This document shows, piece after piece, positions 30,022 to 39,734 of a DNA stretch of 64,000 bases (position 1 is the stretch's first letter; every line of letters begins with the position of its first letter). Made by a program: the position numbers and the translations under genes. Source of the stretch: an uncultured Ruminococcus sp. (lineage in GTDB: Bacteria > Bacillota > Clostridia > Oscillospirales > Ruminococcaceae); contig CASEUJ010000032.1 of assembly GCA_949291125.1 (NCBI GenBank), positions 62,001 to 126,000 of the forward strand, given 5' to 3'. The notes beneath the pieces are model-generated. The model saw nothing but the letters and a program-made list of their open reading frames with translations, was not told the DNA's origin and did not search any database.

Positions 30022-30050
30022 AGTATACCATATTGGCTGTTGAAAATCAA
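30022..30050 (-). promoter_or_regulatory. Promoter of dnaA
   Basis: TTGATT (30045-30050) and TATACT (30022-30027), 17-base spacer, giving a leader of about 190 bases. Confidence 0.78.
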
Positions 30051-30062
30051 GTCCTTTCGGTG

Positions 30063-30099
30063 GAAAACTTCAAATAATTGTGGAAAGCTTTGTGGAGAA
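30063..30099. other. DnaA-box cluster upstream of dnaA (second origin part)
   Basis: TGTGGAAAG at 30079-30087 and TGTGGAGAA at 30091-30099, with a weaker GGTGGAAAA just before, lie upstream of the dnaA promoter. Together with the dnaA-dnaN cluster this makes a bipartite origin flanking dnaA, as in B. subtilis. Confidence 0.6.
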
Positions 30100-30110
30100 G
30101 CGGCATTTAT

Positions 30111-30240
30111 GGCGGCGACTCGCCGCGGACAGTCTATCCCAATTTGGCAAATATAAAGTATTTAAGCTTCCTGAAAGGCGATGCGAAGCGAGTGCATGTG
30201 GTAGGGGAGGAACTGTCGTCAGACGATAGAGGAGTTCTCT
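30111..30240 (+). repeat. Dispersed repeat, dnaA-rpmH gap
   Basis: Left half: hairpin GGCGGCGACTCGCCGC then GGACAGTCTATCCCAATTT. Right half: GAAAGGCGATGCGAAGCGAG and GGAACTGTCGTCAGACGAT with a GAACT/AGTTC stem, matching 24528-24592 and, more weakly, 41378-41465. It lies within the 729-base dnaA-rpmH gap; the stretch 30241-30398 shows nothing else. Confidence 0.75.
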
Positions 30241-30398
30241 TCGAGCCGGCAAAAATCAGCCCCGGAAACAAGACAATGATAATGATCGGACGAATATCTT
30301 GAATTGTAAAATTTCTATAAATTTTTGAATCATTTGCCGCAAACACAAAAAAACCAGCCAAAATAGGGCGCTTCTCTTCGCTTTTTTCAAAAAAAAGC

Positions 30399-30427
30399 TT
30401 GACAAATGGAAATGCATCCGCTATAAT
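30399..30427 (+). promoter_or_regulatory. Consensus promoter of the rpmH operon
   Basis: TTGACA (30399-30404) and TATAAT (30422-30427) with a 17-base spacer. It should drive rpmH-rnpA-yidD-yidC. Confidence 0.92.
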
Positions 30428-30554
30428 ATATGTTAACTGGATTTCTGCGGACATCTGCGGAGATCTTGCTTGTGTGCGTGTTTTGTGCGGTTCTGTGGAT
30501 GATGGATCGCCTGCATGTGCAAAAACTGAATCGAAAGAAAGGGGGTCGCTTGTC

Positions 30555-30689
30555 TTGAAGAGAACGTATCAGCCGAAGAAGATCCACCGCAAGAAGGTGC
30601 ATGGCTTCCGGAAGAGAATGGCCACTGCGGACGGTAGAAAGGTTTTAGCTCGCAGAAGAGCAAAGGGCAGAGCAAGACTGAGCCACTGA
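30555..30689 (+). CDS. rpmH: 50S ribosomal protein L34
   Basis: 44 residues, the exact family length, when started at the TTG at 30555: (M)[30 protein letters not shown] and [18 protein letters not shown] lies nine bases upstream. The TTG start is deduced from length and sequence; earlier in-frame codons fall in the promoter leader. First gene of the right replichore. Confidence 0.97.
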   Translation: MKRTYQPKKIHRKKVHGFRKRMATADGRKVLARRRAKGRARLSH

Positions 30690-30698
30690 TCAAAGCCG

Positions 30699-30732
30699 GA
30701 CCACAACGCCGCTACGTTTGTGGTCTTTTTGT
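30699..30732 (+). terminator. Partial terminator between rpmH and rnpA
   Basis: GACCACAA..TTGTGGTC followed by TTTTTGTTTT. It probably lowers rnpA relative to rpmH rather than ending the operon, because rnpA has no separate promoter visible. Confidence 0.75.
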
Positions 30733-30750
30733 TTTGCTGGAGAATGAAGA

Positions 30751-31119
30751 ATGCAACATACCTATATGCTGAAACAAAACCGGGATTTTTTACAGCTCTA
30801 TCACCGTGGAAAAAAAATCGGATCTCCCTATGTGGTGGTCTATGTGCGCCGATCACGGCGCCGGTATAATCGCCTCGGCATCACGGTTGGGAAAAAGGTC
30901 GGTTGTGCTGTGAAGCGCAACCGCGCAAAACGTATCATCCTACAGGCATACCGTGAAACTGAACATCTGCTTCCGCTCGGAATGGATCTGGTCATCGTGG
31001 CAATGCCGCGGATCGATGGGATCAAATCGACGGTGCTGCGCGATTATTTCGCCGGTACCGGGAATGATAAGATCCGGCGTGCTGTCTTTCCGAAGGAAGA
31101 AGGGGCGAAACCGCGATGA
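30751..31119 (+). CDS. rnpA: Ribonuclease P protein component
   Basis: Protein subunit of RNase P, which matures tRNA 5' ends. 122 residues, strongly basic, with the RNR-type signature [22 protein letters not shown]. It follows rpmH as in almost all bacteria and overlaps yidD by four bases. Confidence 0.96.
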   Translation: MQHTYMLKQNRDFLQLYHRGKKIGSPYVVVYVRRSRRRYNRLGITVGKKVGCAVKRNRAKRIILQAYRETEHLLPLGMDLVIVAMPRIDGIKSTVLRDYFAGTGNDKIRRAVFPKEEGAKPR

Positions 31120-31391
31120 AATATCTGTTTGCGGCACTGATCCGGCTCTATCAGTGTTTCTCAAGGCTGACGCCGCCGGTGTGCCGGTTTTATCCGACCT
31201 GTTCGCATTATGCCTATGAGGCGATTGTGCGGTTCGGAATATTGCGCGGCGGCTTTCTTGCGGTGCGCAGACTTTTGCGCTGTCATCCGTGGAATCCCGG
31301 CGGGATCGATCCCGTACCGGAACGCATTGCGTTTCCGCCCGGACGACGGCACCGAATCCGAAACAGAAAGGATAAAAGAATTAAGCTATGA
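31116..31391 (+). CDS. yidD: Membrane protein insertion efficiency factor YidD
   Basis: 91 residues with the YidD pattern [14 protein letters not shown] and [18 protein letters not shown] peripheral membrane protein that helps YidC-dependent insertion. Overlaps rnpA upstream and yidC downstream by four bases each, so the three are coupled. Confidence 0.96.
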   Translation: MKYLFAALIRLYQCFSRLTPPVCRFYPTCSHYAYEAIVRFGILRGGFLAVRRLLRCHPWNPGGIDPVPERIAFPPGRRHRIRNRKDKRIKL

Positions 31392-32536
31392 TGGACGCAC
31401 TGTATCATATTTGCGGCCTGCCGTTTGGCTGGATCATGCGCCTGATTTACCTGTTGGTGGACAATTATGCGCTTGCGATCCTCGTCTTTACGATTATTAC
31501 GAGACTGATCTTGTTTCCGATCTCGTATAAACAACAGCTGAGCTCCGCAAAAATGCAGCGATTGAATCCAAAGATCGAAAAGCTGCGCAAAAAATATAAA
31601 GATGATCAGAAAAAGCTTCAGGAAGAACAGATGAAGCTTTATCAGGAAGAACATATCAACCCCGGCGCATCGTGTCTGCCGATGTTTTTACAGTTCTTTA
31701 TCCTGTTCGGAATCCTGGATGTTGTGTATAAGCCTTTGTCTTACATCCTCCGGGTGACCGACGATGTGATTGCAAGTGCTTTTGAGGTCGTGCAGCGGAT
31801 CAACCCGACTCTTGCGGAACAGGGGACGAGCCTGCGGCAGGAGCTTACGGTATTGATGGCACACCATTCGGATCCGTCGGCATTCGCCGGGACGATTTCA
31901 GACAGCCTTTCGGCACAGATGGCGGATTTTTATGATAAGTTCAGCCTCTTCGGCATCAATCTCGGCACGACGCCGCAGTGGAACCCGGAGGTCTGGAACG
32001 GAACGACGATTGCGCTGTTTTTAATTCCGTTTGCATCTGGTTTGATCCAGCTTATACTGACGATCTATACCCAGATTATGCAGAAAAAGCGCAATCCGAA
32101 CATGCCGAATATGGGATGCATGAATGTCATGCTCTTTATCATGCCGGTGTTCTCGGTGGTATTCGCATTTCAGGTACCAGCCGGCGTTGGCTTTTACTGG
32201 GCTTGTTCGTCGCTGTTCTCGCTGATCCAGTCGATCGGGCTTTATAATTATTTCACGCCGAGCCGCGTCGAAAAGCTCGTCGAAAAGGAAAACCAAAAAC
32301 TTGAGCGCAAATACGCAAGCGGTAAGCAGAGCTTTACACAGCGTATGATGGGACAGATGCAGGGACAGACAGAGGCGGAGAAAGCGCGCGCAAAGAACAT
32401 CGAGGCGGCGAAGGACATGTCGCGTTCAGAGCTTTCTAAGTTTCAGAATGAACAAATCAAGGAAGCGCGCAGACGTATGGCAGAAAAATATGGGGATTCT
32501 TATACGGATACCGGCGAGGATACGAAACAGCCCTGA
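31388..32536 (+). CDS. yidC: Membrane protein insertase YidC/SpoIIIJ
   Basis: Oxa1/YidC/Alb3 insertase, 382 residues. The core runs from [17 protein letters not shown] through [15 protein letters not shown] (cytosolic coiled hairpin) and later [22 protein letters not shown], giving five membrane segments, and ends in a basic tail. There is no lipobox, unlike Bacillus SpoIIIJ. A large extracellular loop (about 110-190) follows the second segment. ATG at 31388 or 31391. Confidence 0.95.
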   Translation: MMDALYHICGLPFGWIMRLIYLLVDNYALAILVFTIITRLILFPISYKQQLSSAKMQRLNPKIEKLRKKYKDDQKKLQEEQMKLYQEEHINPGASCLPMFLQFFILFGILDVVYKPLSYILRVTDDVIASAFEVVQRINPTLAEQGTSLRQELTVLMAHHSDPSAFAGTISDSLSAQMADFYDKFSLFGINLGTTPQWNPEVWNGTTIALFLIPFASGLIQLILTIYTQIMQKKRNPNMPNMGCMNVMLFIMPVFSVVFAFQVPAGVGFYWACSSLFSLIQSIGLYNYFTPSRVEKLVEKENQKLERKYASGKQSFTQRMMGQMQGQTEAEKARAKNIEAAKDMSRSELSKFQNEQIKEARRRMAEKYGDSYTDTGEDTKQP

Positions 32537-32670
32537 CGGGTCTGGAAAACAGGATTCTAAGGATGTGGCGTTTCTATTGGGATAACGCCGGATGGAATGG
32601 GGTATTTCTTGTGTAAATGATGCCTTGGTGTCGGGACAAAGCGGACAGCGGGCGGCATCGGGAGAAAGGG

Positions 32671-33696
32671 ATGAGCAAGGCAATGAAAGAAATCTTTACT
32701 GCAAAGTCGATTGAAGAAGCAAAAAAGATGGCAGAAGAAAAATTCGGCGTTTCGCAGGATTATATTGTATACCGGATTTTAGAAGAGCCGAAAAAATCGA
32801 TTTTCGGCAAGATTAAGCGTGAAGCACAGGTTGAGGCGGTGTATGAGCCGCCGGTTGAACAGGAGAAAGAGCCGGCAGAAGAAGCGTCGGTTACAGAACA
32901 GTCGGCAAAGCCGGAAGTAATCCCGGCGCCGTCTGGGGCAGAAACAGCGCCGGAACAGACAGAAGAACAGATAGTTTCACCGGAACACAGCGGTGGGATC
33001 GGCATTGAGTCAGAAGAGGTGGAGTGTATTCTCAGTGTGGATGAGCTTTCGCCGGGGCTGGCGCGTGCAAGACAATATGTCATCGATATTTATGAGAAGA
33101 TGGGCGTAGCGATCGAAATTGAGGTCATGAAGACCAAAAGCGGGATCCGTATGGAGCTCAAGAGCGATTCCAAGAGTGGTACGATTATCGGCAGACGCGG
33201 TGAAATGCTCGATTCGGTACAGTATCTGGCATCAATCATTGCCAACAAGAACAGCGATACGTATTGCCGGATGATGCTTGACAGCAATGGCTATCGGGAA
33301 AAGCGCCGCCGGACGCTTGAACAGCTTGCGGATAAAATTGCACGCAACGTACAGCGAAGCGGCAGATCGACGACCTTAGAGCCGATGAATCCATACGAGC
33401 GCCGCATTATTCACAGCCGCATCGCCGAGATCGACGGGGTAAGTTCGCGCAGTGTCGGGGAAGATCCCTATCGCAAGGTTGTGATCTCATCGGTCGGTGG
33501 ACCGCGTCGCGGCGGAAACGGAACGTATCGCGGCGGCAGAAAGAATGGCGGTAAGCGCCCGTATCGTGAGCGTAAGCCGGAAGATTTCAAGCGCAGAGAT
33601 CTTGACTCTATGAAAACGAGTTTTGAGCGCGACTATAAAAAGCCAAAGCCGGAGGACGAGCTGAACGCAGGGCTGTACGGAAAGATCGAATTCTGA
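32671..33696 (+). CDS. khpB: RNA-binding protein KhpB (Jag)
   Basis: SpoIIIJ-associated RNA-binding protein. Order: Jag_N (about 1-52, FTAKSIEEAKKMAEEKFGV and KKSIFGKIKREA), an acidic Pro/Glu-rich linker (about 60-125), a KH domain with GRRGEMLDSVQYLAS, and an R3H domain with NPYERRIIHSRI. An Arg/Gly-rich tail (RRGGNGTYRGGRK) follows, which may bind RNA. The start at 32671 has GGGAG; an ATG four codons later is an alternative. It follows yidC, as usual. Confidence 0.94.
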   Translation: MSKAMKEIFTAKSIEEAKKMAEEKFGVSQDYIVYRILEEPKKSIFGKIKREAQVEAVYEPPVEQEKEPAEEASVTEQSAKPEVIPAPSGAETAPEQTEEQIVSPEHSGGIGIESEEVECILSVDELSPGLARARQYVIDIYEKMGVAIEIEVMKTKSGIRMELKSDSKSGTIIGRRGEMLDSVQYLASIIANKNSDTYCRMMLDSNGYREKRRRTLEQLADKIARNVQRSGRSTTLEPMNPYERRIIHSRIAEIDGVSSRSVGEDPYRKVVISSVGGPRRGGNGTYRGGRKNGGKRPYRERKPEDFKRRDLDSMKTSFERDYKKPKPEDELNAGLYGKIEF

Positions 33697-33721
33697 CGCA
33701 GGCAAGACATAAAAAAGCCAG

Positions 33722-33746
33722 ATCTCCCCGGAAGGGGAGATTTTTT
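33722..33746 (+). terminator. Terminator after khpB
   Basis: ATCTCCCC/GGGGAGAT stem with loop GGAA followed by TTTTTT, ending the rpmH-to-khpB transcript. Confidence 0.9.
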
Positions 33747-33798
33747 GTGTATCAGAAGGAATGTGATGCGCCCAACCACCCAGAAAAGGAGTGTACTT

Positions 33799-35175
33799 AT
33801 GATTTCATCGACTACCATTGCTGCTCTTGCAACACCTCATGCGGCCGGCGGCATCGCCGTGATCCGTATTTCCGGCAGCCGCGCCCTCTCCATCGCTGCC
33901 GCCTGCTTCTCCCCGATATCAACGAAGTCCCCGGAAACCATGCGCGGTTATACCTGCGCCTATGGCACAATCCTCGATATGTCCGGCGCCGAAATTGACG
34001 ACGGTATCCTCACCGTCTTTCGCGCCCCGCACAGTTATACCGGCGAAGATGTCGCGGAACTCTCATGCCACGGCGGAATCTATGTCACCGAACGTATTCT
34101 CGATGCACTCTACGCCGCCGGCGCAGTCCCGGCAGAACCCGGTGAATTTACAAAGCGCGCATTTCTTGCCGGAAAAATGACGCTGACACAGGCAGAGGCC
34201 GTTATGGATGTCATCGGCGCGGCAGGCGAACGGGAACTCGCCTTTGCCCATGCCCAGCAAAAGGGCGCGCTGTTTCACCGCGTCCATCGGATTCAACAGC
34301 AGATCGTGCGTTGTCTGGGCGATCTGGCGGCTTGGGCAGATTATCCGGAGGAAGAGGACATTCCGCCGGTTACGCCGGATTCGCTTCGTATGGAACTCGA
34401 TCCCATTCAGGATCAGCTCGAACAAACGTTGGATACCTATCAATATGGAAGAATTTTACAGTCCGGTGTTTCTGCCGTCATTGTCGGAAAGCCAAATGTT
34501 GGTAAATCCACCTTATTCAATCTTTTATCCGGGTCGGACAGGAGCATTGTGACAGAGATCGCAGGTACGACACGAGATGTTGTGGAAGAACATATCCGGC
34601 TCGGAAATGTGACGCTGCGGCTGTCGGACACCGCCGGCATTCGGGAAACGGAAGATGTGATCGAAAAAATTGGCGTCGAACTGGCGCAAAAGCGGCTTTC
34701 GGAAGCGGATCTGATCTTGGCGGTCTTTGATGCGACGCGTGCGTTGGACGATGCGGATATGCAGATTCTGGGACAGCTCCCGGAAAAGCCGGTGATTGCA
34801 ATCGTGAATAAGTCGGATCAGGAGAATGTACTCGATGTTGACCAGCTCCGACAGCGGTTTGCACATGTTGTGGTCATGGCGGCGAAAGATGGCGTCGGGC
34901 TCGAGTCGCTCAGGCAGAAGGTAGAAGGGATGTTTTATCAGGCGCAGGTGACGCCAGAAATGGGAATTGTGGCAAATGCGCGTCAGAAACAGTGTTTAGA
35001 GCGTGCGAAGGAGCAAATCTTAGAGGCAAAGGCAGCGCTGGCACAAGGGGAAATGTTGGATGCAGTGACGGTATTGTTAGAAGAGGCAGCCGACGCATTG
35101 TTGACATTGACGGGAGAACGTGTTTCAGAGGCGGTTGTTGAGGACGTCTTTTCGCGGTTTTGTGTCGGAAAGTAG
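33799..35175 (+). CDS. mnmE: tRNA modification GTPase MnmE
   Basis: With MnmG installs the cmnm5 group on U34 of tRNAs. 458 residues: N-terminal folate-binding TrmE domain (TIAALATPHAAGGIAVIRISG), helical domain and an inserted G domain with GKPNVGKS (P-loop), DTAG and NKSD. It ends FSRFCVGK, the conserved C-terminal Cys motif. The start at 33799 has AAAGGAG. In most genomes mnmG follows directly; here 755 bases of repeats and parS intervene. Confidence 0.97.
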   Translation: MISSTTIAALATPHAAGGIAVIRISGSRALSIAAACFSPISTKSPETMRGYTCAYGTILDMSGAEIDDGILTVFRAPHSYTGEDVAELSCHGGIYVTERILDALYAAGAVPAEPGEFTKRAFLAGKMTLTQAEAVMDVIGAAGERELAFAHAQQKGALFHRVHRIQQQIVRCLGDLAAWADYPEEEDIPPVTPDSLRMELDPIQDQLEQTLDTYQYGRILQSGVSAVIVGKPNVGKSTLFNLLSGSDRSIVTEIAGTTRDVVEEHIRLGNVTLRLSDTAGIRETEDVIEKIGVELAQKRLSEADLILAVFDATRALDDADMQILGQLPEKPVIAIVNKSDQENVLDVDQLRQRFAHVVVMAAKDGVGLESLRQKVEGMFYQAQVTPEMGIVANARQKQCLERAKEQILEAKAALAQGEMLDAVTVLLEEAADALLTLTGERVSEAVVEDVFSRFCVGK

Positions 35176-35650
35176 GCGGCGCATGCGTGCTCGCACAGAG
35201 CGGCCCACCCCAGCGGCGAGTCGCCGCAGACAGTCCACCCCAATTTTACGAACGTGAAATCTTGAAGTTACGGGCACTGCGTGCCCTGTGCGCCCCTCAA
35301 GGGGAATTTATGAGAAAAGAGAAATTCCCGAAAGCATGGGAAACGCACAAGTCAAGGATGCCCGAACGGAAACGTTTTTCGGTCCAGCAGTTTTTCAAAA
35401 ATGCTGGTCGCTGCGGAGCAGCGAAACGAGTGTAGAAAATCCGATGCAGTCGAAATCCAGAAAAAAAACCAAACAGCGCAAAGCCAATCTAAAAAACCTG
35501 TTCCACCCATGCAAAGAAAAACACCAGAACATCAACGGAGCAACAACCGTCAACGCCAAAAATCGGCTTTGCGCCCCAGGCGAACAGCAAGCGCAGCGCG
35601 CGATTTCGCCGGCGCCTGCTGCATGTGTGAGAGGATGAGAAGTTTGACTG
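35176..35650 (+). repeat. Long dispersed repeat, mnmE-mnmG gap
   Basis: Starts right after the mnmE stop. Order: TGCGTGCTCGCA hairpin, GCGGCG/CGCCGC hairpin (35212-35228), AGACAGTCCACCCCAATTT, hairpins GGGCAC..GTGCCC, CCCCTCAAGGGG, CCAGCA..TGCTGG (35384-35407) and TCGCTGC..GCAGCGA (35408-35424), then a tail shared with 26230-26450. Estimated about nine tenths identical to the copy at 26 kb, with a single tail. The remaining 35651-35767 shows no feature. Confidence 0.85.
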
Positions 35651-35767
35651 CAAATCCCGGCTCCAGCGACTTCCGATTTGCTTCGTTTGTCCGGTTTTTC
35701 TTGTCATCTCCCACATGCGTTGGACACAGTGCGCTGTATTTTTACCAAACGAACGATCTTACATATG

Positions 35768-35837
35768 AAAAGGCAGCACCGCGCAAAGATCGCATCGCGC
35801 GGCGCTTTTGCACAACCTCTGTGCGGTGGTGCCTTTT
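35768..35837 (+). repeat. Long palindromic element, copy 2
   Basis: Arms AAAAGGCAGCACCGC and GCGGTGGTGCCTTTT pair at 14 of 15 positions around a 40-base centre that can also fold. Related to 15631-15720. The T-run on the plus strand makes it a possible terminator between the repeat and parS/mnmG. Confidence 0.75.
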
Positions 35838-35854
35838 GTACTTCCCAATCCTAT

Positions 35855-35870
35855 TGTTTCACGTGAAACA
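35855..35870. promoter_or_regulatory. parS site 1
   Basis: Perfect TGTTTCACGTGAAACA, the conserved ParB-binding palindrome. Confidence 0.97.
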
Positions 35871-35888
35871 CATGTGCATCGCACCAGA

Positions 35889-35904
35889 TGTTTCACGTGA
35901 AACA
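35889..35904. promoter_or_regulatory. parS site 2
   Basis: Perfect TGTTTCACGTGAAACA, 18 bases after site 1 and 26 bases before mnmG. Confidence 0.97.
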
Positions 35905-35930
35905 CAACGCAAACGAATGGAGTTTTTACG

Positions 35931-37811
35931 ATGTATACGATGGAAACCTATGATGTTGCCGTGGTCGGCGCAGGTCACGCCGGCGTAGAGGCTGCACTTG
36001 CAGCAGCACGCCTTGGCTGCCGCACGGTGCTTTTTACCATATCTCTTGATCAGATCGCCAATATGCCCTGTAATCCCTCGATTGGCGGCACGGCGAAAGG
36101 TCATCTCGTGCGCGAGATCGATGCTCTTGGCGGCGAGATGGGGCGTGCGGCAGATGCTTGTTTTTTGCAGAGCCGAATGCTCAATCGCGGTAAGGGTGCG
36201 GCAGTGCACAGCCTTCGTGCACAGGCAGACCGCGTCAAGTATCATAACTATATGAAATTTGCCTGTGAAAAACAGTCGAACCTATCGATCAAGCAGGCGG
36301 AAATTGCACGCATTTGTGTCGAAAACGACAGAGTTACCGGTGTGATTACAACGCTCGGCGCATACTATGGCGCATCGGCAGTCATTCTGGCGACGGGAAC
36401 CTATCTCAACGGCAGAATCCATGTCGGTCAGGTGTCGTATGAAAGCGGTCCCGATTCCGCGCTCCCGAGCCGTGCATTGGGTGAAGAACTGCGCAAACTC
36501 GGGCTTCGGATGCGTCGGTTCAAGACCGGAACGCCATGTCGTGTCCACCGACGCAGCATCGACTTTGACGTTATGGAGCGACAGGACGGCGACGACCAGA
36601 TCGTGCCCTTTTCCTTTGAAACTAATCCGAAAGGGTTAAAAAATCAGGTTTCATGTTATATCACTTACACGAATGCCGAAACACACCGGATTATCCGAGA
36701 AAATCTCAACCGATCGCCACTCTTTTCCGGTCAGATCGAGGGAATCGGGCCGCGCTATTGCCCTTCGATCGAAACCAAGATTGTCCGCTTTGCTGACAAG
36801 CCGCGTCATCAGCTGTTTGTGGAGCCAATGGGGCTGGAAACGGAGGAATATTATTTACAGGGGATGTCCTCGTCCTTGCCGGAGGATGTTCAGGTCGCGT
36901 TTCTGCGTACGATCCGGGGGCTGGAACATGTCGAGATTATGCGTCCGGCGTATGCGATTGAATATGACTGTGTCGATCCCACGGAACTGCGTGCGACGCT
37001 TGAGTGTAAAAAGATCGCCGGGCTCTATGGCGCAGGGCAATTTAACGGCAGTTCCGGCTATGAGGAGGCTGCCGCACAGGGAATTATCGCCGGTATCAAT
37101 GCGGCGCTCGCAGTTCAGCACAAGCCTTCGTTTGTACTTGATCGTGCATCTTCTTATATCGGTACGCTAATTGATGATCTGGTCACAAAGGGCTGTGAAG
37201 ACCCCTATCGCATGATGACCTCGCGCAGCGAATACCGTCTTATTCTCCGCCAGGACAATGCTGACCAGCGTCTGATGCCCTATGGGCACAAGCTGGGACT
37301 GATCTCCGATGCACGATATCAGGCGATGGTGGAAAAATATGCGGCAGTCGAACGCGAAAAAAAGCGCACCCAGACGACAAATCTTGCGCCGTCCGATGCG
37401 CTCAATGCGTTTTTAATGGAAAGAGGGACTTCGCCGCTCTCGACTGGATGTAAGGTTGCCGATCTTATTCGACGTCCCCAGCTCGATTATGCATCTCTTG
37501 CGCCGTTTGATCCGATGCGTCCGGAGCTTGCGCCGGTGATTGGCGAACAGGTCGAGATTCAGATCAAATACGATGGTTATATCGAAAAACAATTGGCGCA
37601 GATCACGCGGATGCGCAAGCTTGAAACCATGGCGCTTCCGGAGGATGTGGATTATACGACCGTGCGCGGACTGCGGCTGGAGGCGGCAGAGAAACTCAAT
37701 GCGCATCGTCCGCAGAATATCGGGCAGGCAAGCCGTATTTCCGGGGTATCGCCGGCGGATATTTCGGTGCTTCTGGTGTGGGACACTGCCAATCGGGAGG
37801 GAAAAGCATGA
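35931..37811 (+). CDS. mnmG: tRNA uridine modification enzyme MnmG (GidA)
   Basis: FAD-dependent partner of MnmE. 626 residues: dinucleotide loop [19 protein letters not shown] near residues 12-30, [25 protein letters not shown], and [21 protein letters not shown], all family signatures. It overlaps rsmG by four bases. parS sites 1 and 2 lie in its leader. Confidence 0.97.
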   Translation: MYTMETYDVAVVGAGHAGVEAALAAARLGCRTVLFTISLDQIANMPCNPSIGGTAKGHLVREIDALGGEMGRAADACFLQSRMLNRGKGAAVHSLRAQADRVKYHNYMKFACEKQSNLSIKQAEIARICVENDRVTGVITTLGAYYGASAVILATGTYLNGRIHVGQVSYESGPDSALPSRALGEELRKLGLRMRRFKTGTPCRVHRRSIDFDVMERQDGDDQIVPFSFETNPKGLKNQVSCYITYTNAETHRIIRENLNRSPLFSGQIEGIGPRYCPSIETKIVRFADKPRHQLFVEPMGLETEEYYLQGMSSSLPEDVQVAFLRTIRGLEHVEIMRPAYAIEYDCVDPTELRATLECKKIAGLYGAGQFNGSSGYEEAAAQGIIAGINAALAVQHKPSFVLDRASSYIGTLIDDLVTKGCEDPYRMMTSRSEYRLILRQDNADQRLMPYGHKLGLISDARYQAMVEKYAAVEREKKRTQTTNLAPSDALNAFLMERGTSPLSTGCKVADLIRRPQLDYASLAPFDPMRPELAPVIGEQVEIQIKYDGYIEKQLAQITRMRKLETMALPEDVDYTTVRGLRLEAAEKLNAHRPQNIGQASRISGVSPADISVLLVWDTANREGKA

Positions 37812-38512
37812 ATTTTGAACAAGCGCAAGCACTCTTTGCCGTACAGCAACTGACGCTTTCACAGATGCAGTATGATCAGCTTGAGAGATATCTGGCATTT
37901 TTGCTGGAGACCAATCGACATATGAATTTGACCGCAATCACGGAACCGGCACAGGTCTGGACAAAACACTTTCTGGACAGCGCACTGCTATTCCGACAGG
38001 TGGAGATTAAAAAGGGCGCGGCATGTTTGGATGTGGGGACGGGTGCTGGATTTCCGGGGATGGTAATGGCGATTTTGCGTCCGGATCTGGCAGTGATGCT
38101 GTTGGATACACTGCAAAAACGTGTCCATTTTCTAGAAGAGGCATCGAAGCGAATCGGACTCAAAAATGTCCGCTGTGTCCATGCCAGAGCAGAGGACGCC
38201 GGGAAAGACGCGCAGTTACGCGAACAATTCGACTTTGTCACAGCACGTGCTGTGGCGTCGTTACCGGTGTTGGCGGAGTATTGCCTGCCGTTTGTGAAAG
38301 TCGGCGGCGTGTTTGCGGCGATGAAAGGACCGAATGAGGACGGCGCTGCGGCAGAACATGCGATCGAGGAGCTGGGCGGCGCAATGATCGGGGAACGGCG
38401 ATATCAGGTCACAGAGATCGGTCAGCGGAGCGTCTACGTGATTGAAAAGCGGTCACATACGGCGCAGAAGTATCCGCGCCGCGGGGATAAGATCAAGAAG
38501 AAAGCATTATAA
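37808..38512 (+). CDS. rsmG: 16S rRNA m7G527 methyltransferase RsmG (GidB)
   Basis: SAM-dependent methyltransferase of 234 residues. [13 protein letters not shown] is the SAM loop, RAEDAG and [17 protein letters not shown] are family blocks. The ATG overlaps the mnmG stop (ATGA). A longer frame upstream belongs to mnmG. Loss of RsmG gives low-level streptomycin resistance in other species. Confidence 0.96.
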   Translation: MNFEQAQALFAVQQLTLSQMQYDQLERYLAFLLETNRHMNLTAITEPAQVWTKHFLDSALLFRQVEIKKGAACLDVGTGAGFPGMVMAILRPDLAVMLLDTLQKRVHFLEEASKRIGLKNVRCVHARAEDAGKDAQLREQFDFVTARAVASLPVLAEYCLPFVKVGGVFAAMKGPNEDGAAAEHAIEELGGAMIGERRYQVTEIGQRSVYVIEKRSHTAQKYPRRGDKIKKKAL

Positions 38513-38520
38513 ACCGACAG

Positions 38521-38542
38521 AGTGGAGTGTCTGCGGCGACGC
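38521..38542 (-). repeat. Short remnant of the dispersed repeat after rsmG
   Basis: Minus-strand GTCGCCGCAGACACTCCACT matches the repeat core, with parS site 3 starting two bases beyond it. Confidence 0.5.
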
Positions 38543-38544
38543 GT

Positions 38545-38560
38545 TGTTTCACGTGAAACA
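38545..38560. promoter_or_regulatory. parS site 3
   Basis: Perfect TGTTTCACGTGAAACA exactly abutting the noc stop codon. Confidence 0.97.
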
Positions 38561-39379
38561 TTACTTACGCTCACCGATCGGGATCCTAACCCGATATTCA
38601 ATATAATTCTCCCTCTGGATCTTCTGTGAATCTGCCGCGATTCCTGCCGCCTGCATCGTTTCCACTGCCTTTGTGATGGTATTCACAAAGATTCGTACAT
38701 TTTGAAACACCTTGCTGCGTTTGCGATAGCTCTCGCGGCTTTTTTTCTTTCCGATGACTTCTTCGACTGCCGCTTCTGTCTTTTCAACATTCAGATTCTG
38801 CTTGACGACCTTCTCCAACACCGCGAGCCGCTCGGACGGCGCAGCAAGCCGCAATAATGCTCGTGCATGCCGCTCAGTGAGATTATATTTCATAATTATC
38901 TCTCGCTCATCCGCTGTGAGCCGCAGTAATCTCAGCTTGTTTGCTATCGTGCTCTGCGCCTTGCCGAGCTTTGCCGCCGCATCTTCCTGTGTCATGCCGT
39001 AATATGTAATGAGCTTTTCAATCGCACTCGCTTCATCGAAAAATGACAGATCCTGTCGTTGGATATTTTCCACGAGCGCCATAATTGCTGAATTGCGTGA
39101 ACTGATATCCAATACAATGCACGGGACACTGTGCATTCCGACAAGCTTTGCCGCACGCAGCCGCCGTTCTCCGGCAACAAGCTCATATCTGCCGTCGCCG
39201 CGGCGAACAGTGAGCGGCTGTAAAATTCCATTCTGTGCAATGCTTTCAGCGAGCGATTGCATGTCCGCCATGTCAAATTCTGTACGCGGCTGGTGAGGAT
39301 TCGGTACGATTTCGCTGATGTCGACCTCGACGATCCGGTTGATGGGTTTTTCCTTGGTGAATGTCAGAAATCCTGCCAT
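38561..39379 (-). CDS. noc: Nucleoid occlusion protein Noc
   Basis: ParB-family CTPase that blocks division over the nucleoid. 272 residues. CTP-binding box GERRLRAAK and ENIQRQDLSFFDEA, and a recognition helix region GKAQSTIANKLRLLRL that matches Noc more than ParB. The second paralogue (40548-41393) is the true ParB. Position next to rsmG is standard, but it is inverted here, convergent with rsmG and divergent from parA. The start at 39379 has AAAGGA. The 39380-39627 gap contains half-palindromes ATTTCCCG (about 39437-39446) and TTTCGGGAAA that resemble half of a Noc site. Confidence 0.85.
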   Translation of the reverse strand: MAGFLTFTKEKPINRIVEVDISEIVPNPHQPRTEFDMADMQSLAESIAQNGILQPLTVRRGDGRYELVAGERRLRAAKLVGMHSVPCIVLDISSRNSAIMALVENIQRQDLSFFDEASAIEKLITYYGMTQEDAAAKLGKAQSTIANKLRLLRLTADEREIIMKYNLTERHARALLRLAAPSERLAVLEKVVKQNLNVEKTEAAVEEVIGKKKSRESYRKRSKVFQNVRIFVNTITKAVETMQAAGIAADSQKIQRENYIEYRVRIPIGERK

Positions 39380-39627
39380 GTGAAACATCCTTTCTTTGCT
39401 GGGATTTTTTTGGATAATATTATTGTAACAGCTTCGGGAAATCGTTTCCAGTGGAAAATTACGCATAATTTCGGGAAAGTCGCGGCAGATTCGCCGCAAA
39501 CCCAGAATGTATTTGAAAATACGCCAAAAAATCCAGCAGAACGTTGATGAAACGAAGGGATAATTGCGAAAAGTTTTTCCTGATCGGCGCAGTCATCAGG
39601 CTCTCTGCTTTTTTTCTCGTTTCGCTC

Positions 39628-39656
39628 TTTACATTTTTGTGTATTTATGCTATAAT
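39628..39656 (+). promoter_or_regulatory. Promoter of parA-parB
   Basis: TTTACA (39628-39633) and TATAAT (39651-39656), 17-base spacer, about 80 bases before parA. Confidence 0.8.
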
Positions 39657-39734
39657 ATTCACATATGAGCGTTTTGCTCAATTGCTCAATCGTGCGGCTT
39701 TCTCCTGATCTGCCGCCGGAAAGGAACATCTTCC

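Noticed and set aside
30399..30689. 96-codon version of rpmH
   Set aside because: The extra N-terminal part covers the promoter and leader; L34 is 44 residues and begins at the TTG at 30555.
35288..35638. 116-codon open frame in the 35-kb repeat
   Set aside because: Same reasoning; similarity to the 26-kb copy is at DNA level and not biased to third codon positions by eye.
39475..39510. Another repeat core near GCGGCAGATTCGCCGC
   Set aside because: The hairpin is similar but the trailer differs; too weak to list as a copy.
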